From assembly GCA_964626685.1 (NCBI GenBank), contig CAZVJY010000002.1:1-64000 (forward strand): a stretch of 64,000 nucleotides of DNA, in the 5' to 3' direction. Both the position numbers and the translations under genes were made by a program. The stretch is from RGEC01 sp964626685. Lineage in GTDB: Bacteria > Bacteroidota > Bacteroidia > NS11-12g > UBA955. The notes under the pieces are model-generated. The model was not told the origin of the DNA and ran no database searches. It saw nothing but the letters and a program-made list of their open reading frames with translations. This document shows, piece by piece, positions 7,947 to 16,403 of the stretch (its first letter is position 1; every line of letters starts with the position of its first letter).

Positions 7947-8972
7947 ATGAACCCAAACCTGGATCCGGAAAAAGACCACCTCAACAAGGCAGAACGCGAA
8001 ATCGAAAAGGTTTTGCGTCCCCAGTCATTTGAGGATTTTGCCGGACAACCCCAGATTCTGGAAAACCTGCAGGTATTTGTGCAGGCCGCGCGCATGCGCG
8101 GCGAAGCACTGGACCACGTGCTGCTGCATGGTCCTCCTGGTCTTGGAAAAACCACGCTCAGCCACATTGTGGCAAATGAATTGGGCAGCAGTATGAAAAT
8201 CACCAGCGGACCGGTGCTGGAAAAACCGGGAGACCTGGCAGGCCTGCTCACCGGGCTGGAAGAAGGCGATGTATTGTTTATTGACGAAATACACCGTTTA
8301 AGCCCTGTGGTGGAAGAATATCTCTACAGTGCCATGGAAGATTACCGCATCGATATCATGATTGATACGGGTCCCAATGCGCGCAGCGTACAAATCAATT
8401 TAAGCCCGTTTACCCTGGTAGGTGCAACCACCCGTAGCGGCTTACTCACATCGCCACTTCGCGCCCGTTTTGGTATCAATTTTAGGCTGGAATACTATAA
8501 TACCGAGGTACTGAGCGGCATTATTAAACGCAGTTCGGCTATCCTGAACATGCCTATTGAAGATCAGGCAGCCTATGAAATTGCACGACGCAGCCGTGGC
8601 ACCCCGCGTATTGCCAACGCTTTGCTGCGCCGCACACGGGATTTTGCCCAGATCAAAGGAAACGGTACCATTACCCTGGAAATAGCCCGCGTGGCCCTGA
8701 ATGCATTAAACGTGGATGCCCACGGGTTGGATGACATGGACAACCGCATCCTGGCCACCATTATAGATAAATTCAAAGGCGGTCCTGTGGGACTGAACAC
8801 CATTGCCACTGCGGTGGGCGAAGATGCCGGCACCATTGAGGAAGTGTATGAACCGTTCTTAATTCAGGAAGGTTACCTAATGCGTACTGCGCGCGGCCGC
8901 GAAGCCACACACCTCGCCTATCAGCATCTGGGACGCATGCAGCACAAGGGCAACAACCCTTCCCTTTTCTAA
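7947..8972 (+). CDS. ruvB: Holliday junction branch migration helicase RuvB
   Basis: Hexameric AAA+ motor that drives branch migration with RuvA. 341 residues: Walker A GPPGLGKT (62-69), Walker B FIDEIH (111-116), sensor and arginine-finger region GATTRSGLLTSPLRARFG, and a C-terminal winged helix (PVGLNTIATAVGEDAGTIEEV). ruvA and ruvC are not in the window, as is usual in this phylum where ruvB stands apart. It ends one base before the end of the convergent SUI1 gene. Confidence 0.97.
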   Translation: MNPNLDPEKDHLNKAEREIEKVLRPQSFEDFAGQPQILENLQVFVQAARMRGEALDHVLLHGPPGLGKTTLSHIVANELGSSMKITSGPVLEKPGDLAGLLTGLEEGDVLFIDEIHRLSPVVEEYLYSAMEDYRIDIMIDTGPNARSVQINLSPFTLVGATTRSGLLTSPLRARFGINFRLEYYNTEVLSGIIKRSSAILNMPIEDQAAYEIARRSRGTPRIANALLRRTRDFAQIKGNGTITLEIARVALNALNVDAHGLDDMDNRILATIIDKFKGGPVGLNTIATAVGEDAGTIEEVYEPFLIQEGYLMRTARGREATHLAYQHLGRMQHKGNNPSLF

Positions 8973-8973
8973 G

Positions 8974-9300
8974 TTAACCTTTGGTTTTGTAGCCCTGCTT
9001 TTCCAAAAAAGCCTTGATTTTATCCCGCAGTTCGCCCTGAATGAGAATATCACCGTCTTTGCTGCTGCCACCCACACCGCAATGGTTCTTAAGCTGTTTT
9101 TCCAAGGCCTTTAGATCGTCTGTTGTGCCCACAAACTCCTTGATAACAATGGTGGGCTTGCCATTGCGCACCTCACGGCGCAAATACAGGCACTGCTGTG
9201 CCGGTGGCAGGGTATCACGCTCCTGGTCTTCGCTTTGGTAGCGAAAATTTGGGTCGGTACTGTACACAATGCCGTCTTTATGTTTGTTTTTATTGCTCAT
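8974..9300 (-). CDS. SUI1/eIF1-type translation factor (YciH family)
   Basis: A 108-residue protein with the SUI1 domain in its last 75 residues (strand QCLYLRREVRNGKPTIVIKE, then the LKALEKQLKNHCGVGGSSKDG loop, then IQGELRDKIKAFLEKQGYK). In archaea and eukaryotes this fold monitors start-codon choice; bacterial YciH has been linked to translation control under stress. Its ATG shares one base with the stop of the upstream SDR gene (TGATG), so the two are translationally coupled. In an organism with many leaderless-type and non-ATG starts this is a gene worth noting. Confidence 0.9.
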   Translation of the reverse strand: MSNKNKHKDGIVYSTDPNFRYQSEDQERDTLPPAQQCLYLRREVRNGKPTIVIKEFVGTTDDLKALEKQLKNHCGVGGSSKDGDILIQGELRDKIKAFLEKQGYKTKG

Positions 9301-10052
9301 CAGATGGTTTTACGATGAATAACTCCAGCGGCAGGCTGCGCCTTGGGCATGATGACAATGTCGTTGATGTTTACGTGTTCGGGGCGGGTAACAGCCCACA
9401 CCACCGCATCGGCAATATCGGCGGCGACCAGGTTTTCAAAACCCTCATATACTTTCTTGGCCCGGTCCGCATCCCCACCGAAACGCACAATGCTAAATTC
9501 CGTTTCTACCGCACCGGGATGAATACCTGTAACCTTGATGCCTTTTGAGGCAAGCTCTATTCGCATCCCCCTGGTCAGCGCGTCCACGGCGTGCTTGGTT
9601 GCACAGTATACGTTGCCGTTTTCATAAACCTCTTTGCCTGCGATGGAGCCAATATTCACAATGTGTCCTTTACCCCGTGAAATCATTTTCTCGGCCATGG
9701 CGCGGCTCACGTACAGCAATCCCTTGATGTTGGTATCAATCATGGTGTCCCACTGATCGGTATCGCCGGCGTAAAAATGCGAAAGTCCGAGGGCCAGTCC
9801 GGCGTTGTTGATGAGCACATCAGGCGCATCGATTTTTCCAAGAATTTTGTTTACCTGTGATTTATCGCGCACATCCAGGCAATGGGTTTGTACAGAAATA
9901 GGGTGCGTTGCGGTCAGTTGGGTTTCAATTTCACTGAGGCGTTCCTGGCGGCGAGCTGTAAGTATCAAATTAAATCCCTGAGCGGCCAGCAGTTCGGCAC
10001 AGGCAAGGCCAATACCACTGGAAGCGCCGGTAATCAAAGCGGTCTTTTTCAT
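9300..10052 (-). CDS. Short-chain dehydrogenase/reductase (classical SDR)
   Basis: About 250 residues from the internal ATG at 10052 (MKKTALITGASSGIG), with the TGxxxGIG dinucleotide-binding loop, NNAG, the catalytic Ser in IGSIAG and YxxxK (YCATK). The subfamily resembles YdfG/serine 3-dehydrogenase-like NADP-dependent oxidoreductases, but substrate is not fixed by sequence. The longer frame to 10160 runs into the methyltransferase gene and is unlikely. The start overlaps the upstream stop as ATGA, and its stop overlaps the SUI1 start as TGATG, making a tightly coupled three-gene chain. Confidence 0.9.
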   Translation of the reverse strand: MKKTALITGASSGIGLACAELLAAQGFNLILTARRQERLSEIETQLTATHPISVQTHCLDVRDKSQVNKILGKIDAPDVLINNAGLALGLSHFYAGDTDQWDTMIDTNIKGLLYVSRAMAEKMISRGKGHIVNIGSIAGKEVYENGNVYCATKHAVDALTRGMRIELASKGIKVTGIHPGAVETEFSIVRFGGDADRAKKVYEGFENLVAADIADAVVWAVTRPEHVNINDIVIMPKAQPAAGVIHRKTI

Positions 10053-10786
10053 TTGTTTTTCTGCGCAAAAATGAGTATATTGGGGGTAAGGACAATGCCG
10101 CGGCTGCTGCGCGCGGTGGCAAACAGGGTTAGTTTCAGTTTTAGTTTTAGCCCGGCCCACAGCACTTTTCTCAGCATTTCTTTCAGCGGATTTTCGATAA
10201 ACATCACAGATGGCTTCACTTCTACCTTACTGAATCCACAGGCCATCATTACTTGTTGGGCACTGCTGGCATTCAGATAATTCTCGTGGGTAAAATCTCC
10301 ATTGGCAAATGCACTGCTGATGGGTGCATCCAGGTTGGGTGTGCGAAAAATGGCTACCCCGCCGGGTTTCAGGGCGCGGTGAATGCCCTGCAGCAATTCG
10401 GTGAGTTCGTCTTTGGTAAAATGCTCAATGATATCTGCACCAAGGATCACATCGTATGCCGCTGTTGCGGTTTTTACGTGTTGCAGGGCATCGCTGAGGG
10501 TTACATTATCTACTCCCATTTGTGCCGCCACCTGCACTTGTTCTTCACTGATGTCCATTCCGGTGGCATGGGTATAGCCCGCTTCCTGCAAGGCTTTCAG
10601 CAAACTACCCGATCCGCAGCCCATATCAAAGATGGCAGCATCTTTGGGCATGCAGAGCAGGGGCAAAATCTCGCGGGCAAACTGCCGTTTCTCACGCTCA
10701 AACAGGGAGCGCGCGTCGGTGAGTGAGGCCCTGCCGCTCTGGGTGCTGTGGTAATTGGCGTAGAGGGTATTGCGGTAGTTGAGCAT
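10049..10786 (-). CDS. Class I SAM-dependent methyltransferase
   Basis: A 245-residue Rossmann-fold methyltransferase: motif I FDMGCGSGSLL, acidic motif II GMDIS, DVILGADIIEHF and ALKPGGVAIFRTP. The form is like UbiG/Methyltransf_23 enzymes; the substrate is unknown. A basic hydrophobic stretch (LWAGLKLKLKLTLF) near the C-terminus may touch membrane or lipid. It is the first gene of a coupled chain with an SDR and SUI1. Its start has an exact -7 element 10 bases upstream. Confidence 0.85.
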   Translation of the reverse strand: MLNYRNTLYANYHSTQSGRASLTDARSLFEREKRQFAREILPLLCMPKDAAIFDMGCGSGSLLKALQEAGYTHATGMDISEEQVQVAAQMGVDNVTLSDALQHVKTATAAYDVILGADIIEHFTKDELTELLQGIHRALKPGGVAIFRTPNLDAPISSAFANGDFTHENYLNASSAQQVMMACGFSKVEVKPSVMFIENPLKEMLRKVLWAGLKLKLKLTLFATARSSRGIVLTPNILIFAQKNK

Positions 10787-10796
10787 AATGGAAACG

Positions 10797-10804
10797 CAAA
10801 GTTA
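10797..10804 (-). promoter_or_regulatory. -7 element before the methyltransferase operon
   Basis: On the minus strand this reads TAACTTTG, an exact TAnnTTTG match, 10 bases before the ATG at 10786. No clear -33 TTG is seen. Confidence 0.45.
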
Positions 10805-10863
10805 TTGGAAAAGGGGGAATGAAGAGCTGTTTAACGGATTGTCTGCGGACACAATTAGCCTTC

Positions 10864-10918
10864 AAAAAAAAATAGCCTAATCTCCATTAGCAGTTGATTT
10901 TTTTTGAGATGCAGGCTA
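10864..10918 (-). terminator. Possible intrinsic terminator after the small membrane protein gene
   Basis: Read on the minus strand, TAGCCT (10918-10913) can pair with AGGCTA (10878-10873). An inner CTAAT/ATTAG hairpin lies between them, and a run of nine T follows. The outer loop is long, so the call is tentative. Confidence 0.4.
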
Positions 10919-10924
10919 CTCCTG

Positions 10925-11185
10925 TTATTCTTCTCGGGTAAATGCAAAATAAACCACATAGACCCAACCCAGAAATCCATGCAGAATCGCGTATAAAATT
11001 GATTGATTTCTGGACCATGACGCAACCACTGCAATAATGGAACCCAAGCCAATCCCTCCATCAATGGCTTTATCTGAAAGACTTCCGCCTGTGGTGGATT
11101 GTGCGCATAGTTCTGTAACGCAAACACATAAAAAGAAGGCTATATAAACAGCTTTATAACGGTTACATTTCGTTTGAGTGCTCAT
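10925..11185 (-). CDS. Small membrane protein, function unknown
   Basis: 86 residues. A hydrophobic N-terminal segment (about residues 11-28, YKAVYIAFFLCVCVTELC) looks like a signal peptide or first helix. A Gly-rich segment (GGIGLGSIIAVVASW) and a last helix (ILYAILHGFLGWVYVVYF) follow. The pattern of a GS-x-AVV-x-SW helix followed by SILYAILHGFLGWVYV resembles many short uncharacterised membrane proteins in Bacteroidota. It sits alone between the methyltransferase operon and miaE with a likely terminator after it. No function can be proposed. Confidence 0.7.
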   Translation of the reverse strand: MSTQTKCNRYKAVYIAFFLCVCVTELCAQSTTGGSLSDKAIDGGIGLGSIIAVVASWSRNQSILYAILHGFLGWVYVVYFAFTREE

Positions 11186-11349
11186 TATGAAAAATTTAAT
11201 TCTTTTGTTTCAAGTTATTATTCAAATCGTCTACTAAACAGCTCCTATCCCCTCATTTGATATGTATTTGGACTACTTTGTGGCTTATTCTTGTCAGACC
11301 CATTCAACAAGCATACATAAAACAGATGTTGACCATTTCAATTCCCCGC

Positions 11350-11973
11350 TCAATGCACCCGATCACCCCTATACTCCAGCCCGGCTACTATCTGTGCCTC
11401 CTGTTCCAAAAGATATTGCCAGCGTTCCTTCACTGTATTTTCAGGTAAATATTCTTTGGCCAAATCCAGAAACATACGGTAGTGACCTGCTTCTGACACC
11501 ATGAACTCGTGGTAAAACTTACGTAAATCCATATCGCTGCAATACAGGCTCAGCAAGCGGAATCGCTCGCAGCTGCGGGCCTCTATCATGGCACAAATGA
11601 GCAAATCCTCCACCAGCTGGTCTTCTCGGCTGCCCCCTTTTTTCTTGGTGGCAAACAGCTGATGTACATATTCATCCCTGCGGGCGTTGCCCAATACATA
11701 ACCGCGCTTGTCCATTTCTTTCAGCACCCGCCGAAAATGCCCCCATTCCTCTGCCACCAGGGGTGTTACCTCTTCTACCACCCGCTTTTTCTCGGGATAT
11801 TTGATGATGAGACTGATGCCGCTGCTGGCCGCTTTTTGCTCGCAAAAGGCATGGTCTGTGAGAATTTCCTCCAGCGATTTTTCGGCAATATTCACCCAGC
11901 GCGGGTCGGTGGGCAGTTTCAAACCCAGCATCCGAACCGAATTAAAGCCTTCCGATTCTATGCTCTCTTCCAT
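11350..11973 (-). CDS. miaE: tRNA 2-methylthio-N6-isopentenyl-adenosine-37 hydroxylase MiaE
   Basis: A di-iron, ferritin-like monooxygenase that hydroxylates the isopentenyl group of ms2i6A37 in tRNAs reading UNN codons. 207 residues with metal-ligand pairs spread over four helices: DHAFCEQKAA, AEEWGHFRRVL, EARSCERFRLLS and SEAGHYRMF. Its role depends on MiaA and MiaB, which are not in the window. It ends 4 bases after the upstream rpiB stop, so the two are probably co-transcribed. Confidence 0.93.
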   Translation of the reverse strand: MEESIESEGFNSVRMLGLKLPTDPRWVNIAEKSLEEILTDHAFCEQKAASSGISLIIKYPEKKRVVEEVTPLVAEEWGHFRRVLKEMDKRGYVLGNARRDEYVHQLFATKKKGGSREDQLVEDLLICAMIEARSCERFRLLSLYCSDMDLRKFYHEFMVSEAGHYRMFLDLAKEYLPENTVKERWQYLLEQEAQIVAGLEYRGDRVH

Positions 11974-11977
11974 AGGA

Positions 11978-12406
11978 TTAATCTTCTATCTTGGAAACCC
12001 GGTTTTGGTGCCGTCCCCCCTCAAAAGTAGCTTCCAGCCAGGCATCTACAATTTTGAAGGCCTTCGCTTTGCTCACAAAACGGGCAGGCACACACAATAC
12101 GTTGGCATTGTTATGTTGTCTTGCCAGCGCGGCAATTTCCTCTTCCCAGGCCAGCGCGGCGCGAATACCTTTGTGCTTATTGGCGGTAATGCAAACACCG
12201 TTTCCGCTGCCGCAAATGAGTATCCCCAAGTCATTTTCGCCCGAAGCTACGCTTTCGGCCACTTTGTGGGCATAATCGGGATAATCTACGCTATCGGCAG
12301 AGTCAGGACCAAAATCCTGCAGTTCAAGGCCTTTTTCAAGCAAATGCACCAGCAACTCATTTTTGAGCTTAAAACCGGCGTGGTCGGATCCGATGGCTAG
12401 ATTCAT
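11978..12406 (-). CDS. rpiB: Ribose 5-phosphate isomerase B
   Basis: Interconverts ribose 5-phosphate and ribulose 5-phosphate in the pentose phosphate pathway. 142 residues, typical for RpiB: GSDHAG at the N-terminus (Asp8, His9), catalytic Cys65 in CGSGNG, and His98 in ARQHNNANVL. First gene of a likely two-gene unit with miaE. A -7 element lies 20 bases before its ATG. Confidence 0.96.
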   Translation of the reverse strand: MNLAIGSDHAGFKLKNELLVHLLEKGLELQDFGPDSADSVDYPDYAHKVAESVASGENDLGILICGSGNGVCITANKHKGIRAALAWEEEIAALARQHNNANVLCVPARFVSKAKAFKIVDAWLEATFEGGRHQNRVSKIED

Positions 12407-12426
12407 AGTTAGGATTGTATTTGCCT

Positions 12427-12434
12427 CAAAATTA
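12427..12434 (-). promoter_or_regulatory. -7 element before rpiB
   Basis: Minus-strand TAATTTTG, an exact TAnnTTTG match, 20 bases before the rpiB ATG. Confidence 0.4.
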
Positions 12435-12480
12435 AGCTGCCCTGGCTGCTTAAACTACGATGATGATGTTTTGTGGAAAA

Positions 12481-13320
12481 TTACGCTTCGTCCTGATCTC
12501 TGCGCTTTTCTACCCGTTTGGCAATAAAGATGCCCAGCACATAAAGCAGCATTAGCGGCAGACCCAGCAGCAATTGACTGAAAATATCCGGAGAGGGCGT
12601 AGCAATGCCTGCTATGATGAAAATAATGATGGCTGCATAACGCCAGTATTTTTTAAGAAAGGCCGAATTCACAAAACCGATTCTCGCCAGAACATAAATA
12701 AAGACGGGAAGCTCGAAAACCAGTCCGGTGGCCAGGCACATGAACGTAACAAAACCCGTCACGCTGCTGATGGTGATGATGTTTTTGATCTGTGGACTAA
12801 GCGAATATCCCAGCAGAAAGTTACTGGCCAGCGGCACCAGAAAAAAGTAGGCAAAAGCAACACCGGTAAAAAACAACAGTGATACCACAAACAGGCTGCT
12901 GCGGGTTCTTTTTATCTCGCGCATACTAAGTGCGGGTTTGATAAATTGCCAGATTTGATGAATGAGGTAAGGAAAGGTGAGGATAAAACTGATTACCAGT
13001 GAAATTTTAAAAGCAGAAACAAACTGACCCTGGATTTGCTGACTCTGCATTTCCAGCGCCGGCGGGTGCCAGCACATGATATCCTTACCGGTGAAATAGC
13101 GTCCGGCTTTGCAGAAAAACTCGTACCCCCAGAAACCTTCCTTGAAAGGCGAAAGAATGATCAGATCAAAAATTTCGGAAACGTAAAAAAAGGAAACAAA
13201 GATGAAAACTACCACCACGAGGGCAATCCTCACCAGGCGCTTGCGCAACTCATCTATGTGGTCGAAAAACCCCATGTTTTTTTCATAGGGAAAATCAGGA
13301 CCGGTTTGATCAAGCGCCAT
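12481..13320 (-). CDS. tatC: Sec-independent translocase subunit TatC
   Basis: 279-residue inner-membrane protein with six predicted helices. It forms the signal-binding core of the twin-arginine translocase, exporting folded proteins. The cytoplasmic N-terminus has the expected FFDHIDELRKRL block, and helices follow at VALVVVVFIFVSFF, SLVISFILTFPYL, LFVVSLLFFTGVAFAYF and others. There is a periplasmic extension of about 40 residues between helices 1 and 2, seen in other Bacteroidota. No tatA or tatB lies nearby. A perfect -7 element sits 7 bases before the ATG. Confidence 0.96.
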   Translation of the reverse strand: MALDQTGPDFPYEKNMGFFDHIDELRKRLVRIALVVVVFIFVSFFYVSEIFDLIILSPFKEGFWGYEFFCKAGRYFTGKDIMCWHPPALEMQSQQIQGQFVSAFKISLVISFILTFPYLIHQIWQFIKPALSMREIKRTRSSLFVVSLLFFTGVAFAYFFLVPLASNFLLGYSLSPQIKNIITISSVTGFVTFMCLATGLVFELPVFIYVLARIGFVNSAFLKKYWRYAAIIIFIIAGIATPSPDIFSQLLLGLPLMLLYVLGIFIAKRVEKRRDQDEA

Positions 13321-13327
13321 GAGATTG

Positions 13328-13335
13328 CAAAGATA
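13328..13335 (-). promoter_or_regulatory. -7 element before tatC
   Basis: Minus-strand TATCTTTG, an exact match to the consensus, ends 7 bases before the tatC start codon. Confidence 0.5.
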
Positions 13336-13371
13336 CTTTCAGAAAGTGGAAACGGGGTAATGTAAATGCAA

Positions 13372-14118
13372 TTACTGCATCACCATGCCACCGCAAACGT
13401 TAAGCGTCTGACCGGTAACGTAGGTACTCATATCAGAAGCCAGGAACAAACAGGCATTGGCCACATCTTCGGTGGTTCCGCCGCGCTTCAGCGGAATGGT
13501 ATCAATCCAGGATTTTTTTACGTCTTCGTTCAGGGCTTCGGTCATTTCAGTTTCAATAAAACCGGGAGCTACAGCGTTGCAGCGCACATTGCGGCTTCCC
13601 AGCTCTTTGGCAACGGATTTGGTAAGACCAATCATACCAGCTTTGGAAGCGGCGTAGTTTGCCTGACCGGCATTGCCTGTCAATCCTACAATACTGGTCA
13701 TGTTGATGATGCTGCCGGCTTTGTTGCCCAGGAAGTGGCGAAGGAATGCTTTGGTGAGGTTAAATGCACTTTTCAGGTTGGTGTTCATCACTTCATCCCA
13801 CTGCTCTTCGGTCATGCGCATCAAAAGCGTATCGCGGGTAATTCCGGCGTTGTTGATAAGGATATCTACTTTCCCGAATTCAGCAATCACGGCATTGGCA
13901 AGTTCTTCGCTGGCTTTAAAATCAGCGGCATTGCTTTGGTATCCTTTTACCTTTACGCCATAGGCAGAAGAGAGTTCGGCTTCAAAAGCACGGGCTTTTT
14001 CCACAGAAGAAGCAAAGGTGAAAGCAATATTGCAGCCGTTTTTGGCAAACACTTCGGCAATGCCCTTCCCTATTCCGCGGGAGGCACCGGTAATTAAGGC
14101 AGTTTTTCCGTTAAGCAT
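13372..14118 (-). CDS. fabG: 3-oxoacyl-ACP reductase FabG
   Basis: NADPH-dependent reduction of beta-ketoacyl-ACP in fatty acid synthesis. 248 residues from the ATG at 14118, exactly the usual FabG length: TGASRGIG (10-17), NNAG (89-92), Ser142, Tyr155 and Lys159, and the C-terminal block YVTGQTLNVCGGMVMQ. The frame stays open to 14199, but the longer start adds non-homologous residues and would bury a TATCTTCG promoter-like element that ends 4 bases before 14118. Other fab genes are absent here. Confidence 0.95.
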   Translation of the reverse strand: MLNGKTALITGASRGIGKGIAEVFAKNGCNIAFTFASSVEKARAFEAELSSAYGVKVKGYQSNAADFKASEELANAVIAEFGKVDILINNAGITRDTLLMRMTEEQWDEVMNTNLKSAFNLTKAFLRHFLGNKAGSIINMTSIVGLTGNAGQANYAASKAGMIGLTKSVAKELGSRNVRCNAVAPGFIETEMTEALNEDVKKSWIDTIPLKRGGTTEDVANACLFLASDMSTYVTGQTLNVCGGMVMQ

Positions 14119-14122
14119 GGGG

Positions 14123-14130
14123 CGAAGATA
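14123..14130 (-). promoter_or_regulatory. -7-like element before fabG
   Basis: Minus-strand TATCTTCG (one base from TAnnTTTG) lies 4 bases before the fabG ATG. The same eight bases at the same distance precede priA. Confidence 0.4.
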
Positions 14131-14254
14131 GTCAAATTCGCGCTTTTGCACAGCAATAGACATTATACAGCAACACTTAACATGCGGATTTTTTCTCATA
14201 CTTCCGAATAACCAGAAGAAACCAACCCTGCATTATTTCATTAATTTCGCAGAC

Positions 14255-16348
14255 ATGCCAACATTCCTCGAAACGCCGATTGAATACCTGAAAGGGGTAG
14301 GCCCTCAGCGTGCCGAGGCATTGAAAAACGAGCTTGATATTCACACCGTTGGCGATTTACTAATGCATTACCCTGCAAGGCACGAAGACAGATCAAGAGT
14401 GTACAAGATTGCTGAACTGGGCAGCGCTGAGGCAAATGTGCAGGTGAAAGGGAAGATAGTAAAAACAGACCTCATCGGCGCAGGCCCTGCACGACGGTTT
14501 ACCGCACTGCTACAGGATGAAACCGGCCTGCTGGAACTTATCTGGTTTCAAGGTATTAGCTGGGTTGCCAAATCGGTAAAACCCGGCGAATCATACCTGG
14601 CATACGGCCGCATAAGTGATTACAAAGGCAAGCTTTCCATGGCACACCCCGAACTGGAGAATGGCGACACAGCATTTCAATCGAAAGGCCTGGTTCCGGT
14701 ATATCCGCTTACCGAAGGCATGCGCCGCAGGCGGCTTGAAAACCGCTTTATGGTGCAGGTTGTGCGGGCTGCTCTGGCCGACCCCAAACTTGATATTCCC
14801 GAGAACCTGCCGGTTTCTATTTTGCGCGAACTGCAACTGCCCGCAAGAACCCAGGCCATACGTATGCTGCACGCTCCAGCCGATCTGAAAGCCCTGGAAC
14901 TGGCCCAGAAACGCCTGAAATTTGAGGAATTGTTTTTTCTGCAAATGCGGCACCTGCAGCTAAAAACCAACCGAAACCGCGTGGTTAAAGGGCCCGTTTT
15001 CAGTGAGGTGGGGACTTTATTCAACACTTTTTTCAAGGAACACCTTCCGTTTACCCTTACCGATGCGCAGAAAAAGGTAATCAAGGAAATAAGGGCCGAC
15101 ATGAAAACCGGCAGACAAATGAATCGGCTGCTGCAAGGCGATGTGGGCAGCGGCAAAACCATGGTAGCCCTGATGAGCATGCTGCTGGCTGCCGATAACG
15201 GTTTTCAGGCCTGTGTGATGGCGCCCACCGAAATTCTGGCGGCCCAGCATTTTTACAGTATCAGCGAATTATTGGAAGGCATGCACATCAAGCCCATGTT
15301 GCTCACCGGCAGTACACCCAAAAAGAAACGCACTGAAATTCTGGCCGGTTTGAAAAACGGCGATATTCCCTTTTTAATAGGAACCCATGCGCTGATTGAG
15401 GATGATGTTGCATTTCAGCAGTTGGGACTGGTGGTAATTGATGAGCAACACCGCTTTGGAGTAGCGCAGCGGGCCAAATTGAGCTCCAAAGCAAGTCTTC
15501 CGCCACATGTACTCGTAATGACCGCAACGCCCATTCCCCGCACGCTCGCCATGACCGTGTATGGCGATCTGGATGTGAGTGTAATCAACCAGTTGCCAGG
15601 AGGCCGCAAACCCATACAAACTGCCATGAGACCGGGTTCCAACCGCCCGTTGATCATGGATTTCATCCGCAAGGAAATAAAAGCCGGAAGGCAGGTATAT
15701 TATGTTTTTCCGCTGATTGAAGACAGTGAGAAACTGGAACTGCAAAGCCTGATGTCGGGGTATGACATGGTGAATGGCTACCTGCCCGCACCGGAATTCA
15801 AATACAGTATTGTGCACGGCAAACTGAAACCAGAAGAAAAAGACGATGAGATGCGGAAGTTCCGCAATGGCCAGACCGATATCATGGTGGCCACCACGGT
15901 GATAGAAGTGGGTGTAAACGTGCCCAATGCCACGGTAATGGTCATTGAAAATGCCGAGCGATTCGGGTTATCTCAGCTTCACCAGCTGCGCGGTCGCGTA
16001 GGTCGTGGCGGAAACCAAAGCTATTGCATCCTCATTGCAGGCCAAAAATTATCTGCCAACGGCAAAAAAAGACTGGAAACGATGGTAAGAACCACAGATG
16101 GCTTCGAAATAAGCAAGGTAGACCTGGAACTTCGTGGCCCCGGAGAAATGGACGGCACGCGGCAAAGCGGCATTCTGGATCTCAAACTGGCAGATATACG
16201 GCATGATGAAAACCTCCTGTTGCTGGCCAGGGCCAGAGCAGAAGATTTGCTCAACAATGATCCGCTGTTGATGAAGCCGGAACACTTTGGAGTGAGACAA
16301 GAACTGGCCAAGATTCCGCATCGAACCGTGTGGAGTAAAATAGCCTGA
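14255..16348 (+). CDS. recG: ATP-dependent DNA helicase RecG
   Basis: Remodels stalled replication forks and branched DNA. 697 residues: N-terminal wedge/OB domain (about 60-160, with VQVKGKIVKTDLIG), then two helicase lobes with Walker A GDVGSGKT (about 296-303), the DEQHRFG box, TATPIPRT, and the C-terminal motifs VIEVGVNVPNATVM and QLRGRVGRG. Length and domain order are normal. The start is preceded by TTAATTTCG, close to the promoter element used elsewhere, 5 bases before the ATG. Confidence 0.97.
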   Translation: MPTFLETPIEYLKGVGPQRAEALKNELDIHTVGDLLMHYPARHEDRSRVYKIAELGSAEANVQVKGKIVKTDLIGAGPARRFTALLQDETGLLELIWFQGISWVAKSVKPGESYLAYGRISDYKGKLSMAHPELENGDTAFQSKGLVPVYPLTEGMRRRRLENRFMVQVVRAALADPKLDIPENLPVSILRELQLPARTQAIRMLHAPADLKALELAQKRLKFEELFFLQMRHLQLKTNRNRVVKGPVFSEVGTLFNTFFKEHLPFTLTDAQKKVIKEIRADMKTGRQMNRLLQGDVGSGKTMVALMSMLLAADNGFQACVMAPTEILAAQHFYSISELLEGMHIKPMLLTGSTPKKKRTEILAGLKNGDIPFLIGTHALIEDDVAFQQLGLVVIDEQHRFGVAQRAKLSSKASLPPHVLVMTATPIPRTLAMTVYGDLDVSVINQLPGGRKPIQTAMRPGSNRPLIMDFIRKEIKAGRQVYYVFPLIEDSEKLELQSLMSGYDMVNGYLPAPEFKYSIVHGKLKPEEKDDEMRKFRNGQTDIMVATTVIEVGVNVPNATVMVIENAERFGLSQLHQLRGRVGRGGNQSYCILIAGQKLSANGKKRLETMVRTTDGFEISKVDLELRGPGEMDGTRQSGILDLKLADIRHDENLLLLARARAEDLLNNDPLLMKPEHFGVRQELAKIPHRTVWSKIA

Positions 16349-16403
16349 TGATGAATGAGGTTGGCGGCTTTGCTGAATAATACCTAATTTTACCGCTGAA
16401 AAA

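Noticed and set aside
10864..10924. tRNA or small RNA gene in the 10787-10924 gap
   Set aside because: No cloverleaf or T-loop sequence; only a terminator-like hairpin was visible.
11257..11504. Two plus-strand frames of 63-80 codons in the gap before miaE
   Set aside because: They run into the antisense of miaE and show no start-site or domain evidence.
13366..14097. 243-codon plus-strand frame
   Set aside because: Mirror frame of fabG, which has all catalytic motifs.
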